The position numbers and the translations under genes were made by a program. A DNA stretch of 64,000 nt from Maritalea mediterranea (GTDB lineage Bacteria > Pseudomonadota > Alphaproteobacteria > Rhizobiales > Devosiaceae): positions 359,514-423,513 of the forward strand of contig NZ_JAKGTI010000003.1 in assembly GCF_021568695.1 (NCBI RefSeq), written 5' to 3'. The notes beneath the pieces are model-generated. The model ran no database searches, was not told the DNA's origin, and worked only from the letters and a program-made list of their open reading frames with translations. Of this stretch, positions 34,837 through 44,393 are shown one piece after another; the stretch's first letter is position 1, and each line of letters starts with the position of its first letter.

Positions 34837-34851
34837 TTAAAATTTGCCTAA
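34837..34851. promoter_or_regulatory. possible CtrA-like site upstream of sciP
   Basis: TTAA-N7-CTAA, one base from TTAA-N7-TTAA, about 50 bases before the sciP start codon. CtrA activates sciP in Caulobacter. One mismatch in an AT-rich spacer makes this weaker than the fliF site. Confidence 0.4.
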
Positions 34852-34926
34852 GGCCTTGGTCAGATTTGATTAAGAGTTGAGAAAAATGCCGCAAACGCGC
34901 TCACTTAGCGGGTTTGGTGGCGATCG

Positions 34927-35604
34927 TTATGCAGGTAAGCCCACCTTGGCCACCGCAGACATTTCCACTTTTGTCCCATTTACGACCAGAATGGGGTCGC
35001 CGCCCGCAAAGTCCACCGTCTCCACCATTCCGGCTGTCATGGTGTAGTGGTCAATTTTGCCGCCATTGCTGTCCAACGCCTCGATCGCGATGGAATATTT
35101 GCCCTCGGGGGCGAGGGTGCCATCGTTGGTCTTGCCATCCCAAGTGTAATCATTTTCACCTGATTCTAATGGGGCCTTTTCGGTAAAGACCACCGCGCCA
35201 GCGCTGTTTTTGATGGTGATGGTGGCCTCGGCCGCATCGCGCGTCATGCCATAGGTCCAAGTCGCATTGCCATCTTTGAGGTCTGCCTTATCAGAGAAAG
35301 CGGTGACCTGCTTGCCAATATAAGACACAGCTTGAGAGGAGATGTTTTGCTGATTGGTCGAGATCAGGGCTTCCAAAAACTCATTGGTTTTGAGTTGCTG
35401 CTCAACGCCGGTGAACTCCACCATCTGCGACGTGAACTGGTTGGTGTCCAGCGGGTCAAGCGGGTTCTGGTTTTTCAATTGCGTGGTCAGGATCGACAAG
35501 AAGGTGTCGAAATTCTCAGCAATGGTTTTGCGTGAGCTGGCCAGTTCTGACTGTCCTGTCCCATTGCCGACGCCTGCCGCAGCAGATTGTGCGGGTAAAA
35601 CCAT
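34927..35604 (-). CDS. flgD: flagellar hook assembly (cap) protein FlgD
   Basis: A 225-residue protein. The N-terminal FlgD signature is clear: ENFDTFLSILTTQLKNQNPL then DPLDTNQFTSQMVEFTGVEQQLKTNEFLEAL in sequence. The C-terminal half has the FLG-Ig-like region (WTYGMTRDAAEATITIKNSAG ... YTWDGKTNDGTLAPEGKYSI in pieces). It caps the growing hook. It is nine bases downstream of fliK and probably its operon partner. Confidence 0.95.
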   Translation of the reverse strand: MVLPAQSAAAGVGNGTGQSELASSRKTIAENFDTFLSILTTQLKNQNPLDPLDTNQFTSQMVEFTGVEQQLKTNEFLEALISTNQQNISSQAVSYIGKQVTAFSDKADLKDGNATWTYGMTRDAAEATITIKNSAGAVVFTEKAPLESGENDYTWDGKTNDGTLAPEGKYSIAIEALDSNGGKIDHYTMTAGMVETVDFAGGDPILVVNGTKVEMSAVAKVGLPA

Positions 35605-35613
35605 ATTATCCTC

Positions 35614-37152
35614 CTAAACCCAAAGGTTTAATCCATCCGGTCGCGCTGTGCCGCGCAACACCAGAGATGGGTTGTCATTAATGTTGGCCGTTGTGGCGCC
35701 TTCGGCGTCATTGTCGCTGTTCAGTCCGGCAAGTTGACCATCCTCTTGCTGACCGGGCTGTTGACCCTGGCCGTCGTTCTGGTCTTTCAGCGAGAATTGC
35801 AGATTGGCCTTATCGGTGTTCAGACCAGCCTGTTGCAAGGCCCGTTCAAGGGCGCGCTGGTCGCGTTGCAAGAGGTCGAGCGTTTCGGCGCGTTCCACTG
35901 TCAAACGCGCCGTTACATTCTTGCCATCCATTTCGAGCTGCACATCAATCTTGCCCATTTCAGGGGGATCAAGGCGAATTTCAAACCGTTGGGCGCCATT
36001 GCGGATCTGCCGTACAACTTCAAACGCCATGGCGGGTAGATTGATCTGCTTTTGTGGCGCTTGTTGATGGGCCGCTCGATCAATCTGGATATGGGTCTGT
36101 TGTTGCTGCTCGCTGCGCTGGAGATTCAAAATCTTGTCGGTGGCGGTCTCGGTGGTGTCCAGCTCACTGGCCAGCTTGGCAGACTGGGCGAAGTTGGCCG
36201 CGGCCTGCTGGTTGGTATAGCGCTGATCCGCCATCAGTTTGTTTTCTGCCGCCGCCTTCAGGCTTTGGCCAAACTCTGCCTTTTGTTCGCCGCCACCGCT
36301 TTCAAGCGCGGCGTTGATCAGATTAGAGCTGGACCCGTTTTGCAGCGCCTTTTTGGTCCCGGCAATCTCACCACCAGTCAGCAATTTGGCCATGGGGTCG
36401 CCATTCGCTTCACCATCGCCTGCGTTGCCATTTAGGCCTGCCAGTTGATCGGTCTTCTTATCGATCAGCTTCGCTATTGCGGCCTGGGCCGGTTCGGGTA
36501 GCTTTTCTGACAATTTGTCCAGCCGCTCCATCATTTGCTGAATGTTGAGCGAAAGCTTGGCATTGTCGCTTTGCGACATAGGCTGCTCGCTATCCACGAG
36601 GAGTGGGGCCAGCTCTCCAGCAGCTGCTTGGGGGCCGGCGCTGGTTTTCTGGCCCGGCATTTGGGGCGTAAAATCGCCCAGCAACGTGTCCAACCGTGAC
36701 AGGAGTTTGCCCAATTGCATCAGATTGCCGGGTCCCTTGTCGCCTTCCGCCTGGCGCAGGGCGCCAAACTGGTCGGCAAACATGCCCATGGGCAGCGTGC
36801 TGGCGACATCATAGCGTTTGGGGTGGTTGTTGATGGTGGCGGCCAATTCGGCAAAGGCCTCCTGGGCTTTGTTGATCTGCTGCGGGTCGGGCACCAGCAA
36901 GGCATCAAAAGCAGCCGCGAGGGGTTCTAATGCCTCTTTCAGCTTTTCAAGTGCCGCCTTGATCTTTGCGGTGTCCAGCGCCAACTCGCCATTGGCGTTT
37001 AACGGACCAAGCTCACCCTGCAGGCTCACAGCGGCACGTAAATTGCTTTTGTCGCCGCCCATAAGCGCGCCCAAAATCGCTTCGAAGCCAGAGCTGCCTT
37101 CACCTTCCATAGAGGCTTCAGCGCTCATTTTGCCACCGAGAAAATCAATCAT
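35614..37152 (-). CDS. fliK: flagellar hook-length control protein FliK
   Basis: About 512 residues from ATG 37152. The long variable N-terminal region is rich in Ala, Gln and Leu. The conserved Flg_hook C-terminal domain is clear: RFEIRLDPPEMGKIDVQLEM followed by DGKNVTARLTVERAETLDLL and ALERALQQAGL. FliK measures hook length and switches export specificity. The frame is open to 37347, but residues encoded above 37152 are AT-rich and unlike FliK, and a sigma-54-like element lies at 37174-37190, so the shorter form is preferred. No clear ribosome site precedes 37152. Confidence 0.88.
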   Translation of the reverse strand: MIDFLGGKMSAEASMEGEGSSGFEAILGALMGGDKSNLRAAVSLQGELGPLNANGELALDTAKIKAALEKLKEALEPLAAAFDALLVPDPQQINKAQEAFAELAATINNHPKRYDVASTLPMGMFADQFGALRQAEGDKGPGNLMQLGKLLSRLDTLLGDFTPQMPGQKTSAGPQAAAGELAPLLVDSEQPMSQSDNAKLSLNIQQMMERLDKLSEKLPEPAQAAIAKLIDKKTDQLAGLNGNAGDGEANGDPMAKLLTGGEIAGTKKALQNGSSSNLINAALESGGGEQKAEFGQSLKAAAENKLMADQRYTNQQAAANFAQSAKLASELDTTETATDKILNLQRSEQQQQTHIQIDRAAHQQAPQKQINLPAMAFEVVRQIRNGAQRFEIRLDPPEMGKIDVQLEMDGKNVTARLTVERAETLDLLQRDQRALERALQQAGLNTDKANLQFSLKDQNDGQGQQPGQQEDGQLAGLNSDNDAEGATTANINDNPSLVLRGTARPDGLNLWV

Positions 37153-37173
37153 TGATGTTTGTTGTTGACCAAT

Positions 37174-37190
37174 TTGCACGACCGTACCCA
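37174..37190 (-). promoter_or_regulatory. possible sigma-54 promoter of fliK-flgD
   Basis: On the minus strand TGGGTACGGTCGTGCAA has GG and GC separated by exactly ten bases, as in TGGCAC-N5-TTGC. The -24 CAC and -12 TT are imperfect. FlbD in this window is a sigma-54 activator and hook genes are its usual targets. Confidence 0.4.
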
Positions 37191-37448
37191 CTTTAAATAG
37201 AGATATCCGTAGGTCTGGATGCAAATAATGGGCCAGTTTTACTTGTTTCGATAAGTCTATGAAATTATTAAATAAAAATAAAATTAGATGGTTGGGCGAC
37301 TTGTTCACTTGTTGCCCGGCGGCAGAATTGGCCGTCCCATTGGGCATTTCTTGCCGGGCGGCGGCATCAAAATGATTGAATATGGTCGCGCTGGCTGCTA
37401 AAAGCCCATGCTTATCCGTTGGCCCTTAACCCCAATTAGGATGGAAAA

Positions 37449-38588
37449 ATGAATTCTCTGGGTATTGATAAACCCGTCAAGGACACCCGCGTTGTGGTGG
37501 CCATGTCGGGCGGCGTGGACAGTTCGGTTGTGGCCGGGCTTATGGCGCGCGAAGGTTATGATGTCATTGGCATCACCTTGCAACTTTACGATCATGGCGA
37601 AGCGATTCACCGCAAGGGCGCGTGCTGTGCCGGGCAGGACATTCACGACGCCCGCCGGGTGGCGGCCTCTTTGGGCATTCCCCATTATGTCTTCGATTAT
37701 GAAAGCAAGTTCCGCGAAAGCGTGATTGATGATTTTGCCGACAGCTATTTGCGTGGCGAAACGCCGATCCCGTGCGTCAAATGCAATCAGACCGTGAAAT
37801 TTCAGGATTTGCTGGCAGCTTCGCGCGAATTGAATGCAGATGTGCTGGTCACCGGCCATTATATTCAATCGCGGCAAAGCAATGGGCAATATTCGCTTTA
37901 TCGTCCGATCGATCACAGCCGCGACCAAAGTTACTTTTTGTTCGCCACCACGCAAGAGCAACTCGATTATCTGCGCTTTCCTCTGGGCGGCATGACCAAG
38001 GATGAAGTGCGCGACATTGCCCGCGATATGGGCTTGGTGGTGGCCGAAAAGAGCGACAGCCAGGATATTTGCTTTGTGCCCAATGGCAATTATGCGCAGA
38101 TCATCCAAAAGCTGCGCCCCGAAGCCATTGACCCGGGCGAGATTGTGCATCTGGATGGCCGCGTACTCGGCGAGCACAAAGGCATTATTCACTTCACCAT
38201 CGGCCAACGCCGGGGTTTGGGCATTTCTGCCGGCGAACCGCTTTATGTGGTCAAGCTGGAGCCGGAAACCAAGCGCGTGATTGTCGGGCCTTATGAAGCA
38301 TTGGCCACCCGTTCGGTAAAACTGAAGCAGGTCAATTGGCTTGGTGGCATCAGCCTTGATGATATTGAGGAGATGGGGCCGATCAACATCGAGGCCAAAG
38401 TGCGCTCTACCCGTCCGCCACAGCCCGCTCGCTTGAGCGTTAAAAATGGCGAAGTGGAAGTGGAGCTGGTGGCCGGTGAACATGGTGTGTCCCCCGGCCA
38501 GGCCTGCGTCTTTTACGCTGACGACAGCGCGCACAGCCAAGTGTTGGGCGGCGGCTGGATCGACCGCGCCATCAGCGCCGCGGCTTAA
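37449..38588 (+). CDS. mnmA: tRNA-specific 2-thiouridylase MnmA
   Basis: The 379-residue enzyme adds sulfur to U34 of tRNA Lys, Glu and Gln. The PP-loop ATP site is [20 protein letters not shown] (about residues 23-42). The two active cysteines are in [11 protein letters not shown] and [22 protein letters not shown] is in the central domain and the beta-barrel follows. Length is normal. It is monocistronic and divergent from fliK. Confidence 0.96.
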   Translation: MNSLGIDKPVKDTRVVVAMSGGVDSSVVAGLMAREGYDVIGITLQLYDHGEAIHRKGACCAGQDIHDARRVAASLGIPHYVFDYESKFRESVIDDFADSYLRGETPIPCVKCNQTVKFQDLLAASRELNADVLVTGHYIQSRQSNGQYSLYRPIDHSRDQSYFLFATTQEQLDYLRFPLGGMTKDEVRDIARDMGLVVAEKSDSQDICFVPNGNYAQIIQKLRPEAIDPGEIVHLDGRVLGEHKGIIHFTIGQRRGLGISAGEPLYVVKLEPETKRVIVGPYEALATRSVKLKQVNWLGGISLDDIEEMGPINIEAKVRSTRPPQPARLSVKNGEVEVELVAGEHGVSPGQACVFYADDSAHSQVLGGGWIDRAISAAA

Positions 38589-38676
38589 ACCTGAATTATC
38601 TCTCCCCTCAGGGGGAGGGATAAAGGACAGTGTGTTGTTGAGCCTCAAGCGGCGCTGCTGCGCCAGGTCCTTTCCC

Positions 38677-40587
38677 TCAACTCACGGAAGAATAAAGATC
38701 ACTTGATGCGGTCAGCACAGTGTTCATATCATTGGTCCGCAGCCACCGGACTGCTTTATTTAACGACATCGGACGCGCCACGCCATAGCCTTGAATAACC
38801 GAGCCGCCGATCTGGTGCAGGAAATCAGCCTGTTCAAGATATTCAACGCCTTCAGCAATGACATTTAAATTCAGATCCTTGCAAAGATTGACAACAGATT
38901 TCACAATCACTTGTGCGGTTTGATCGTGGGGTGTCTCCTGCACCAGCGCGCGGTCAACCTTAACACCGTGGATTTTCAGCCGCGCCAGGTTGGTCAGCCC
39001 GGAATAACCGGTGCCAAAGTCGTCCAGCTCAACGGCAAACCCAGCCTCATACAGCGCGTTTATTGACCGTGTTGTTGCATTGTCGTTGTTTTCAATCAGG
39101 ATCGTTTCGAGCACCTCGATGGCGAGATTTTTGGGGTTGAGGCCGCGCTGTTCAACTTCCCACTTCAATTCGTCAACATATTCGGGCCGGTTCAGCATTT
39201 GGGCAGAAACGTTCATCGACATGCGCAAATTCGGAAAACCGGCGTCATGTAATGTACACAGCGCATCAAGCGCTCCCTTTCGGGCGATCGCATCCACCTC
39301 CACCAGACGGCCATTCTTTTCAGCAACACCTAGGAATTCATTTGCTGCAAGCAAACCCCTTTGCGGGTGATGCCACCGTATGAGCGCCTCAAAGCCGGTG
39401 ACTGTTCTGGTGGAAAGGTCGAATTGCGGCTGCAAAACAACCCCAAGCTGATTGCTGGCAATCGCCTCAGATAATGAGGCGGAAAGCTCGGTGCGGCGCG
39501 ACACGATTTCCCCGATCTTATCGGTGTAGGAGAGGAAGTCGTTTCGACCGCTATTTTTCACTTCGTAAAGCGCGGCGTCGGCCTGCTTGATCAGCTCTTC
39601 CTTCTCCCGCGTGCCTTCATTGGACAAGGCAATGCCGATACTCGACCCGAGGACAATTTTTTTATCGTCCCACGGGATTGGCTTGCGCAGATCAGCGATC
39701 ATCCGCTTGGCCATTTTTTCAAGAACCGGAAAACCTGAAACGCCAGGACAAACAATGATAAACTCATCGCCGCCAAACCGGGAAACCAGATCGTGACTTC
39801 GTGTGTGGGTGTTCATAACATTGGCGGCGTGCACCAAAACGGCGTCGCCTGCCGCGTGCCCGAGCACGTCGTTCACTTCCTTAAAGTGATCCAGATCGAT
39901 ATGCAAAATGCCCACTTCGCCGTTTTCGGCGCCTGCCTCTTGCAGGGCATCAGAGAGGAAATTGTCAAGTTTCATGCGGTTGGGCAGGCCGGTGAGCACA
40001 TCATGTTCCGCCCTGAACTGAGATTCCTCTTTGGCGCGCTTCAAACTTTCCTCGCGTTCAATCTGCTCGGTGACATCGCGGGCAATGACGATAATTTTCG
40101 GATCGCGTGAGCCTTCATATTCGACCACGGCAAAGCTCAACTGGTTCCAGAAATATTCGCCGTTTTTGCGCACATTGCGAACGGTCTCCACCGAGTCGAG
40201 AATGCCAGAATCTATGTCATATTTGAACGCTGCAATGCTTTCGGCAGACATTGCATTTTCGGGCGGCAACAGCAGCTCTTGGGGCTTTCGTCCCCGCAAT
40301 TCTTCGGCACTATATCCTGTCACACGGGAATAGGCGGGGTTGGACCATTCAATATAAGCGTTGATATCTTGAATGAGCAGCCCATCACTCGCATGACGCG
40401 CGATCATTTTCATCACCGCATTTTCGTCCTTCGCCAGCTCCAGCGCCTGCGTGAGGCGCTCGATCTCAGACTTGCACCGGTCCGCGCGTGTGAACTTGCG
40501 CCCAGCAAGATAACCACATCCAAGCGCTGCCAGCACGATGGCCAAACCAATCACTGACGATAAGAACACCGATATCTCCACCGTCAC
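38677..40587 (-). CDS. PAS-GGDEF-EAL cyclic-di-GMP protein
   Basis: A 636-residue protein. One N-terminal membrane helix (ISVFLSSVIGLAIVLAALGC) anchors it with the rest in the cytoplasm. A PAS domain (about 65-180, DGLLIQDINAYIEWSNPAYS) is followed by GGDEF with an intact RFGGDEF catalytic loop (about 195-355) and an EAL domain (about 370-620) with EALIRW, DDFGTGYSGL and IAEGVE, which keep the metal and catalytic residues. Both synthesis and hydrolysis of c-di-GMP are possible; which dominates cannot be told. It sits near flagellar genes and may link motility to attachment. Confidence 0.93.
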   Translation of the reverse strand: MTVEISVFLSSVIGLAIVLAALGCGYLAGRKFTRADRCKSEIERLTQALELAKDENAVMKMIARHASDGLLIQDINAYIEWSNPAYSRVTGYSAEELRGRKPQELLLPPENAMSAESIAAFKYDIDSGILDSVETVRNVRKNGEYFWNQLSFAVVEYEGSRDPKIIVIARDVTEQIEREESLKRAKEESQFRAEHDVLTGLPNRMKLDNFLSDALQEAGAENGEVGILHIDLDHFKEVNDVLGHAAGDAVLVHAANVMNTHTRSHDLVSRFGGDEFIIVCPGVSGFPVLEKMAKRMIADLRKPIPWDDKKIVLGSSIGIALSNEGTREKEELIKQADAALYEVKNSGRNDFLSYTDKIGEIVSRRTELSASLSEAIASNQLGVVLQPQFDLSTRTVTGFEALIRWHHPQRGLLAANEFLGVAEKNGRLVEVDAIARKGALDALCTLHDAGFPNLRMSMNVSAQMLNRPEYVDELKWEVEQRGLNPKNLAIEVLETILIENNDNATTRSINALYEAGFAVELDDFGTGYSGLTNLARLKIHGVKVDRALVQETPHDQTAQVIVKSVVNLCKDLNLNVIAEGVEYLEQADFLHQIGGSVIQGYGVARPMSLNKAVRWLRTNDMNTVLTASSDLYSSVS

Positions 40588-40779
40588 CTAACCTTCCCAA
40601 ACCCCTCATTTGCTGATCATTCAGGGTGAAGCGCTGGTCTGAAATTTGGGTAAAGCGTTGTGTAAATCTAGTGGTGTGGTTACTGGGAGGTTAAGTGGAT
40701 GGGGGGTGGCAATGGCAGCTTTGCGGACCTTGCTGCCGTTGGAGAGAATGATCCAAATTACCGCATTCAATCAACGTTC

Positions 40780-41658
40780 TCAGATATCATCAGCAGAGCG
40801 TGACATGAGCCAAGCCACGACGTTAGCCACCGACTCATTGTTTTTGGCAGTTCGCGGCATGAGGACATAGAAGTCATTTTTATCCGCGTCCCAGGCTGCG
40901 CCAACCTCGACTAAACGTCCGGCTTCAAGGTCATGAGTCACCAGAAAACGGCTTACCAAGGCTACACCTTGCCCTGCGATGGCTGCATCGACCGCAAGCG
41001 ACGTTTGGTTCAGATGAAGGTGCCGAGTAGTCTGGTCCTGCACACCCAAATGTGCAAGATAGCTTGGCCATAGATCGTGAGTGTCATGGATTTTCGGCTC
41101 GTTAGCGAGAGTTTCTGAATCAAGAAGATTATCGCCTTTATCCGCAAACTTGGGCGCGGCCACTGCGATTAGCGACTGTTTGAACAAAAGCATTGCATCC
41201 AAAGATGCGCCAAACGGCGGAGATCCTTGGCGTACTGCGAGGTCTATTCCGTCGCTATGGAAGCTAGAAACTTTTTCCGTGGCCATAATCCGCAAATCGA
41301 TATTTGGGCAAACTGCCGTGAACTCTGGTAGGTTGGGGATCAGCCATTTTGCAGCAAAGGTTGGCGTGACGCTGATAACGACTTTGTCCGGCTCTGGTTT
41401 AAGTTCAGCTGTTGCAGATCGAATATCTGCGAAAACCGCAGTGATACGGTTATGGAAGCTGCGTCCAGCCGATGTGAACCTCAGCCCCTTCGGCACCCGT
41501 TCAAACAAGACCACATTGAGATGTGCTTCGAGTTGGCGCACTTGTTGCGCAACGGCGCCTTGCGTGACACCTAATTCTTCGGCAGCGGAGCGGAAACTGA
41601 GGCGACGGCCCGCTGCATCAAAAGCACGCAAACTGTTAAGTGGCGGGAGTTCAGTCAT
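40780..41658 (-). CDS. LysR-family transcriptional regulator (GcvA-like)
   Basis: A 292-residue protein with the N-terminal LysR helix-turn-helix (LNSLRAFDAAGRRLSFRSAA then EELGVTQGAVAQQVRQLEAHL) and a periplasmic-binding-like effector domain from about residue 90. The start PPLNSLRAFDAAGR is typical of the GcvA/AmpR branch. It is divergent from the SDR gene with 100 bases between, so it most likely activates the SDR and its downstream small gene. Effector unknown. Confidence 0.93.
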   Translation of the reverse strand: MTELPPLNSLRAFDAAGRRLSFRSAAEELGVTQGAVAQQVRQLEAHLNVVLFERVPKGLRFTSAGRSFHNRITAVFADIRSATAELKPEPDKVVISVTPTFAAKWLIPNLPEFTAVCPNIDLRIMATEKVSSFHSDGIDLAVRQGSPPFGASLDAMLLFKQSLIAVAAPKFADKGDNLLDSETLANEPKIHDTHDLWPSYLAHLGVQDQTTRHLHLNQTSLAVDAAIAGQGVALVSRFLVTHDLEAGRLVEVGAAWDADKNDFYVLMPRTAKNNESVANVVAWLMSRSADDI

Positions 41659-41758
41659 CCTGCGATAGTATTTCTATTGTCATGTAACATAATCTCTCAA
41701 TCGAATTTATTCATTTCCCACACTATATAATTGGCCGAAACTCGAAAGGATACCAAAA

Positions 41759-42463
41759 ATGACAGTAGAAAAAGTGGCATTGATTACAGCAGGCGGCAGC
41801 GGCATGGGTGCGGATGCGGCTCGCAAATTGGCGGAAGATGGGTTCAAAGTTGGTATCCTATCCTCCTCCGGCAAGGGCGAAGAACTTGGCAACAAACTTG
41901 GCGGCTTTGGCGTAACTGGTTCCAACCTTGATGGTGAAGCGCTTAACGCTTTAGTCGAGGGTGCGAAAGATCGATGGGGCCGCATCGATGTCTTGGTAAA
42001 CTCTGCGGGCCATGGACCAAAAGGACCAGTGCTCGAAATCAGCGACGACGATTGGCATCAAGGGATGGAAGTCTACCTTATGAACGTAATCCGTCCAACC
42101 CGGCTTGTCACACCTACGATGCAGGCGCTTGGCGGCGGGGCAATCATCAACATCTCAACGTTTGCGGCGTTCGAACCCGACCCAATTTTTCCAACGTCAG
42201 GTATCTTCCGCGCCGGGCTTGCCGCATTCACGAAGCTCTTTTCGGACAAATATGCGTCAGAGAACATTCGCATGAACAATGTCCTTCCTGGCTTCATCGA
42301 CAGCTTGCCTGAAACCGAGGACCGCAAGGCGCGTATACCCATGGGACGTTACGGTTTCGCTTCGGAAGTGTCTTCTCTCATTGCGTGGCTCGCCTCAGAA
42401 GATGGTGGTTACATGACAGGACAAAACCTGCGCATCGACGGAGGGTTAACCCGTGCAGTCTGA
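41759..42463 (+). CDS. SDR-family oxidoreductase with degenerate catalytic site
   Basis: A 234-residue Rossmann protein with the cofactor loop TAGGSGMG (residues 10-17), NSAG (81-84) and the C-terminal GGYMTGQNLRIDGGL, all typical of classical SDRs. The catalytic serine position is S133 (ISTFAAF), but YxxxK is replaced by SGIFR (147-151). So the tyrosine and lysine needed for reduction are both absent. It may be a non-enzymatic binding protein or use a different mechanism. It is divergent from the LysR regulator and overlaps the next small gene by 11 bases. Confidence 0.9.
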   Translation: MTVEKVALITAGGSGMGADAARKLAEDGFKVGILSSSGKGEELGNKLGGFGVTGSNLDGEALNALVEGAKDRWGRIDVLVNSAGHGPKGPVLEISDDDWHQGMEVYLMNVIRPTRLVTPTMQALGGGAIINISTFAAFEPDPIFPTSGIFRAGLAAFTKLFSDKYASENIRMNNVLPGFIDSLPETEDRKARIPMGRYGFASEVSSLIAWLASEDGGYMTGQNLRIDGGLTRAV

Positions 42464-42704
42464 TACCGTGGCCCTCGTATCACCGCGCGAACGCCTTGTC
42501 TTTTCGGTTAAGTGGGGCGCATCCGCCGTTCAGATCATGGGATACACCGCGACAGGATTTGGCTGGACGCCTTGGAACCTCTACCTGTTTCTCATTGGTG
42601 TTGTGGGGTGGTTCGCCGTCGGCGCACTATGGAATGATAAGGCGCTCATGCTTGTCCATCTTGTCGCGCTTGGCGCAATGATTGCCGGTATGGCAAGCAG
42701 TTGA
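42453..42704 (+). CDS. small membrane protein coupled to the SDR gene
   Basis: An 83-residue protein with two or three membrane segments (WNLYLFLIGVVGWFAVGALW and LVHLVALGAMIAGM). GTG 42453 lies inside the end of the SDR gene, giving an 11-base overlap, so translation is coupled. No function recognised; the arrangement suggests it acts with the SDR under LysR control. Confidence 0.65.
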   Translation: MQSDTVALVSPRERLVFSVKWGASAVQIMGYTATGFGWTPWNLYLFLIGVVGWFAVGALWNDKALMLVHLVALGAMIAGMASS

Positions 42705-43442
42705 CAATTGAGAACAGCCATCCGGGTATTGAGCAACATTCGGTAGGTATGGGCTCAAAGCTGTCACTTGCAGTAATCAGTCGATTATTGACCTCCAACA
42801 GAAGCCAATGGAGCGGCGAACTCTGCTTGGTTCCACGACCATTCAATGCTGCGCCCCGGCCTACAACGGCCCGGCCAAAAGTTGGCCGAGTCCGATGTGC
42901 TCGTCTCTCTTCTTCCTTTATGCTGGTGACCGAGACAACCACGCCACCAGGGCCGCCCCGGACTTGATCCGGGGTCCATGCAGCGGGGGTGGTTTGGCAC
43001 CGCATATATAAGGGAAAAACGGAGGATATTTCCCACTTTTTTAGCCAAAATCCAATAAAATCAGCCACATAACTTTTTCTTATCAGCGGTCTTTCCGCCC
43101 ATGATATGATGTCTTCATCTTCTTTGAAGCTTTGCGGCCTGCTGACGGGCAGGGGGAGCGAAGGGATATCCTTTAAAAGAAGAGATGGGTCGTGCTTTCG
43201 GACGCGGGGCGCGCGGAGACAGATGTCGGTTTTACCGGACACCGAAGGTTGCTTTTGCCTTTTGGGCAAGAGCAGGGGCTATTGGGTCAGCACCCCGAAA
43301 ACGGTCTGTTTTTGGCAAAAATCCATAATGTGGGGCGATCAGGGTCTCATTTTTTTAGCGCAAAGAGGAGATGCTTGATCGCCTCACATCCGCATCTGCG
43401 CGTCTGATGGGCCGCGCAGTACTTTGGCGTGCCTGATCGCAA
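42705..43442. other. gene-poor spacer
   Basis: About 740 bases with no convincing coding frame. It contains the palindrome at 42955-42973 and short GC-rich hairpins. Minus-strand open frames across it translate the repeat and lack ribosome sites. Confidence 0.6.
42955..42973. repeat. alphaproteobacterial dispersed palindrome
   Basis: CCCCGGACTTGATCCGGGG, symmetric except for the central five bases. This word recurs in intergenic regions of many Alphaproteobacteria; only one copy is seen here. Confidence 0.65.
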
Positions 43443-43476
43443 CAAAAAACGCCCCGCACGCGGGGTGCAGGGCGTT
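43443..43476 (-). terminator. rho-independent terminator of the OmpA gene
   Basis: On the minus strand AACGCCC...GGGGCGTT with an inner CACCCCGCGTGCGGGG hairpin runs into TTTTTTG, about 25 bases after the stop codon. Confidence 0.8.
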
Positions 43477-43499
43477 GATCAATCGATTAGGCTCACCCG

Positions 43500-44144
43500 C
43501 TAGGTTAATGGTGAGATTTGGATTTCCACCCGGCGGTTTTGCGCCCGGCCACTCTCTGTGGCGTTTGAGGCAATTGGGCGAGACTCGCCGTAGCCGGTCA
43601 CATAGATGCGACGTGGGTCTACACCGCGGCCCGACACATAATTGGCCACGGACATGGCGCGCCGGTTGGACAGCTCCAGGTTATATTGGTCAGAGCCAGT
43701 GGAATCGGTGTGGCCATAAACATCAACCAGTGTCTTTGGGTATTTCTGCAAGACAGCCGCCACTGAATTTAGGGAGCTGTAGAATTGCGGTTCTACGTTA
43801 GACTGGTCTGTCTGGAAGGTGATGTTGGCGGGCATATTCAGGATGATCTGGTTGCCCTGGCGGGTCACGGTGACGCCGCTGTCGGAGAGGCTGGCGCGCA
43901 ATTCCGCTTCCTGACGATCCATGTAAGCGCCAACGCTGGCACCGGTGAGGGCGCCCAGACCTGCCCCAACCAGCGCGGCTGTGCGGGCGTCCTTATTGGC
44001 GACCGACGCATAGACCAGGCCGGCGACAGCACCGGCAGCCGCGCCGCCTGCACCACCTTTTACGGCATTGGAGTCCCACCCTGTTGTCGTGCAGGCCGAA
44101 AGGCTGAATGCTGCGACAGTTGCGAGTACAAATTCTTTCTTCAT
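43500..44144 (-). CDS. OmpA-family outer-membrane lipoprotein
   Basis: A 214-residue protein with a lipoprotein signal ending SLSAC (acylated Cys18). A glycine-zipper region (GGAGGAAAGAVAGLVYASVA, then VGAGLGALTGASVGAY) follows and then an OmpA peptidoglycan-binding domain (VDVYGHTDSTGSDQYNLELS, NRRAMSVANYV, VTGYGESRPIASN, RAQNRRVEIQI). It links outer membrane and peptidoglycan. The architecture is like YiaD/PalA-type proteins. Monocistronic with its own terminator. Confidence 0.93.
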   Translation of the reverse strand: MKKEFVLATVAAFSLSACTTTGWDSNAVKGGAGGAAAGAVAGLVYASVANKDARTAALVGAGLGALTGASVGAYMDRQEAELRASLSDSGVTVTRQGNQIILNMPANITFQTDQSNVEPQFYSSLNSVAAVLQKYPKTLVDVYGHTDSTGSDQYNLELSNRRAMSVANYVSGRGVDPRRIYVTGYGESRPIASNATESGRAQNRRVEIQISPLT

Positions 44145-44393
44145 ATTGGCCTCAGTTTGCTGGCAAAATCTATCGTTATGTTAAACTATAATGCGGCAGG
44201 AAAAAGATGGTTCAATGCGTTGCACCGCTTTTTTGCCTCCAGAAACATACCGCGCCGCGGGAGGGTGGGAAATAAGTTGAGAAATGTCAAATTTCTTGGC
44301 CGATTGCAGCTTGACATGAAGGCTCGCCCCGCATTATATCCCCGGCAGCAAAGCGAAACAGCTTTGTTCTATCTTTCTAGATATGTCTTTCGG

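Noticed and set aside
37153..37347. N-terminal extension of FliK
   Set aside because: AT-rich codons, no similarity to FliK and a promoter-like element inside it.
42646..43269. Minus-strand 207-codon frame
   Set aside because: It crosses the repeat palindrome, has no ribosome site and has an unnatural composition; the real gene at 42453 is on the other strand.
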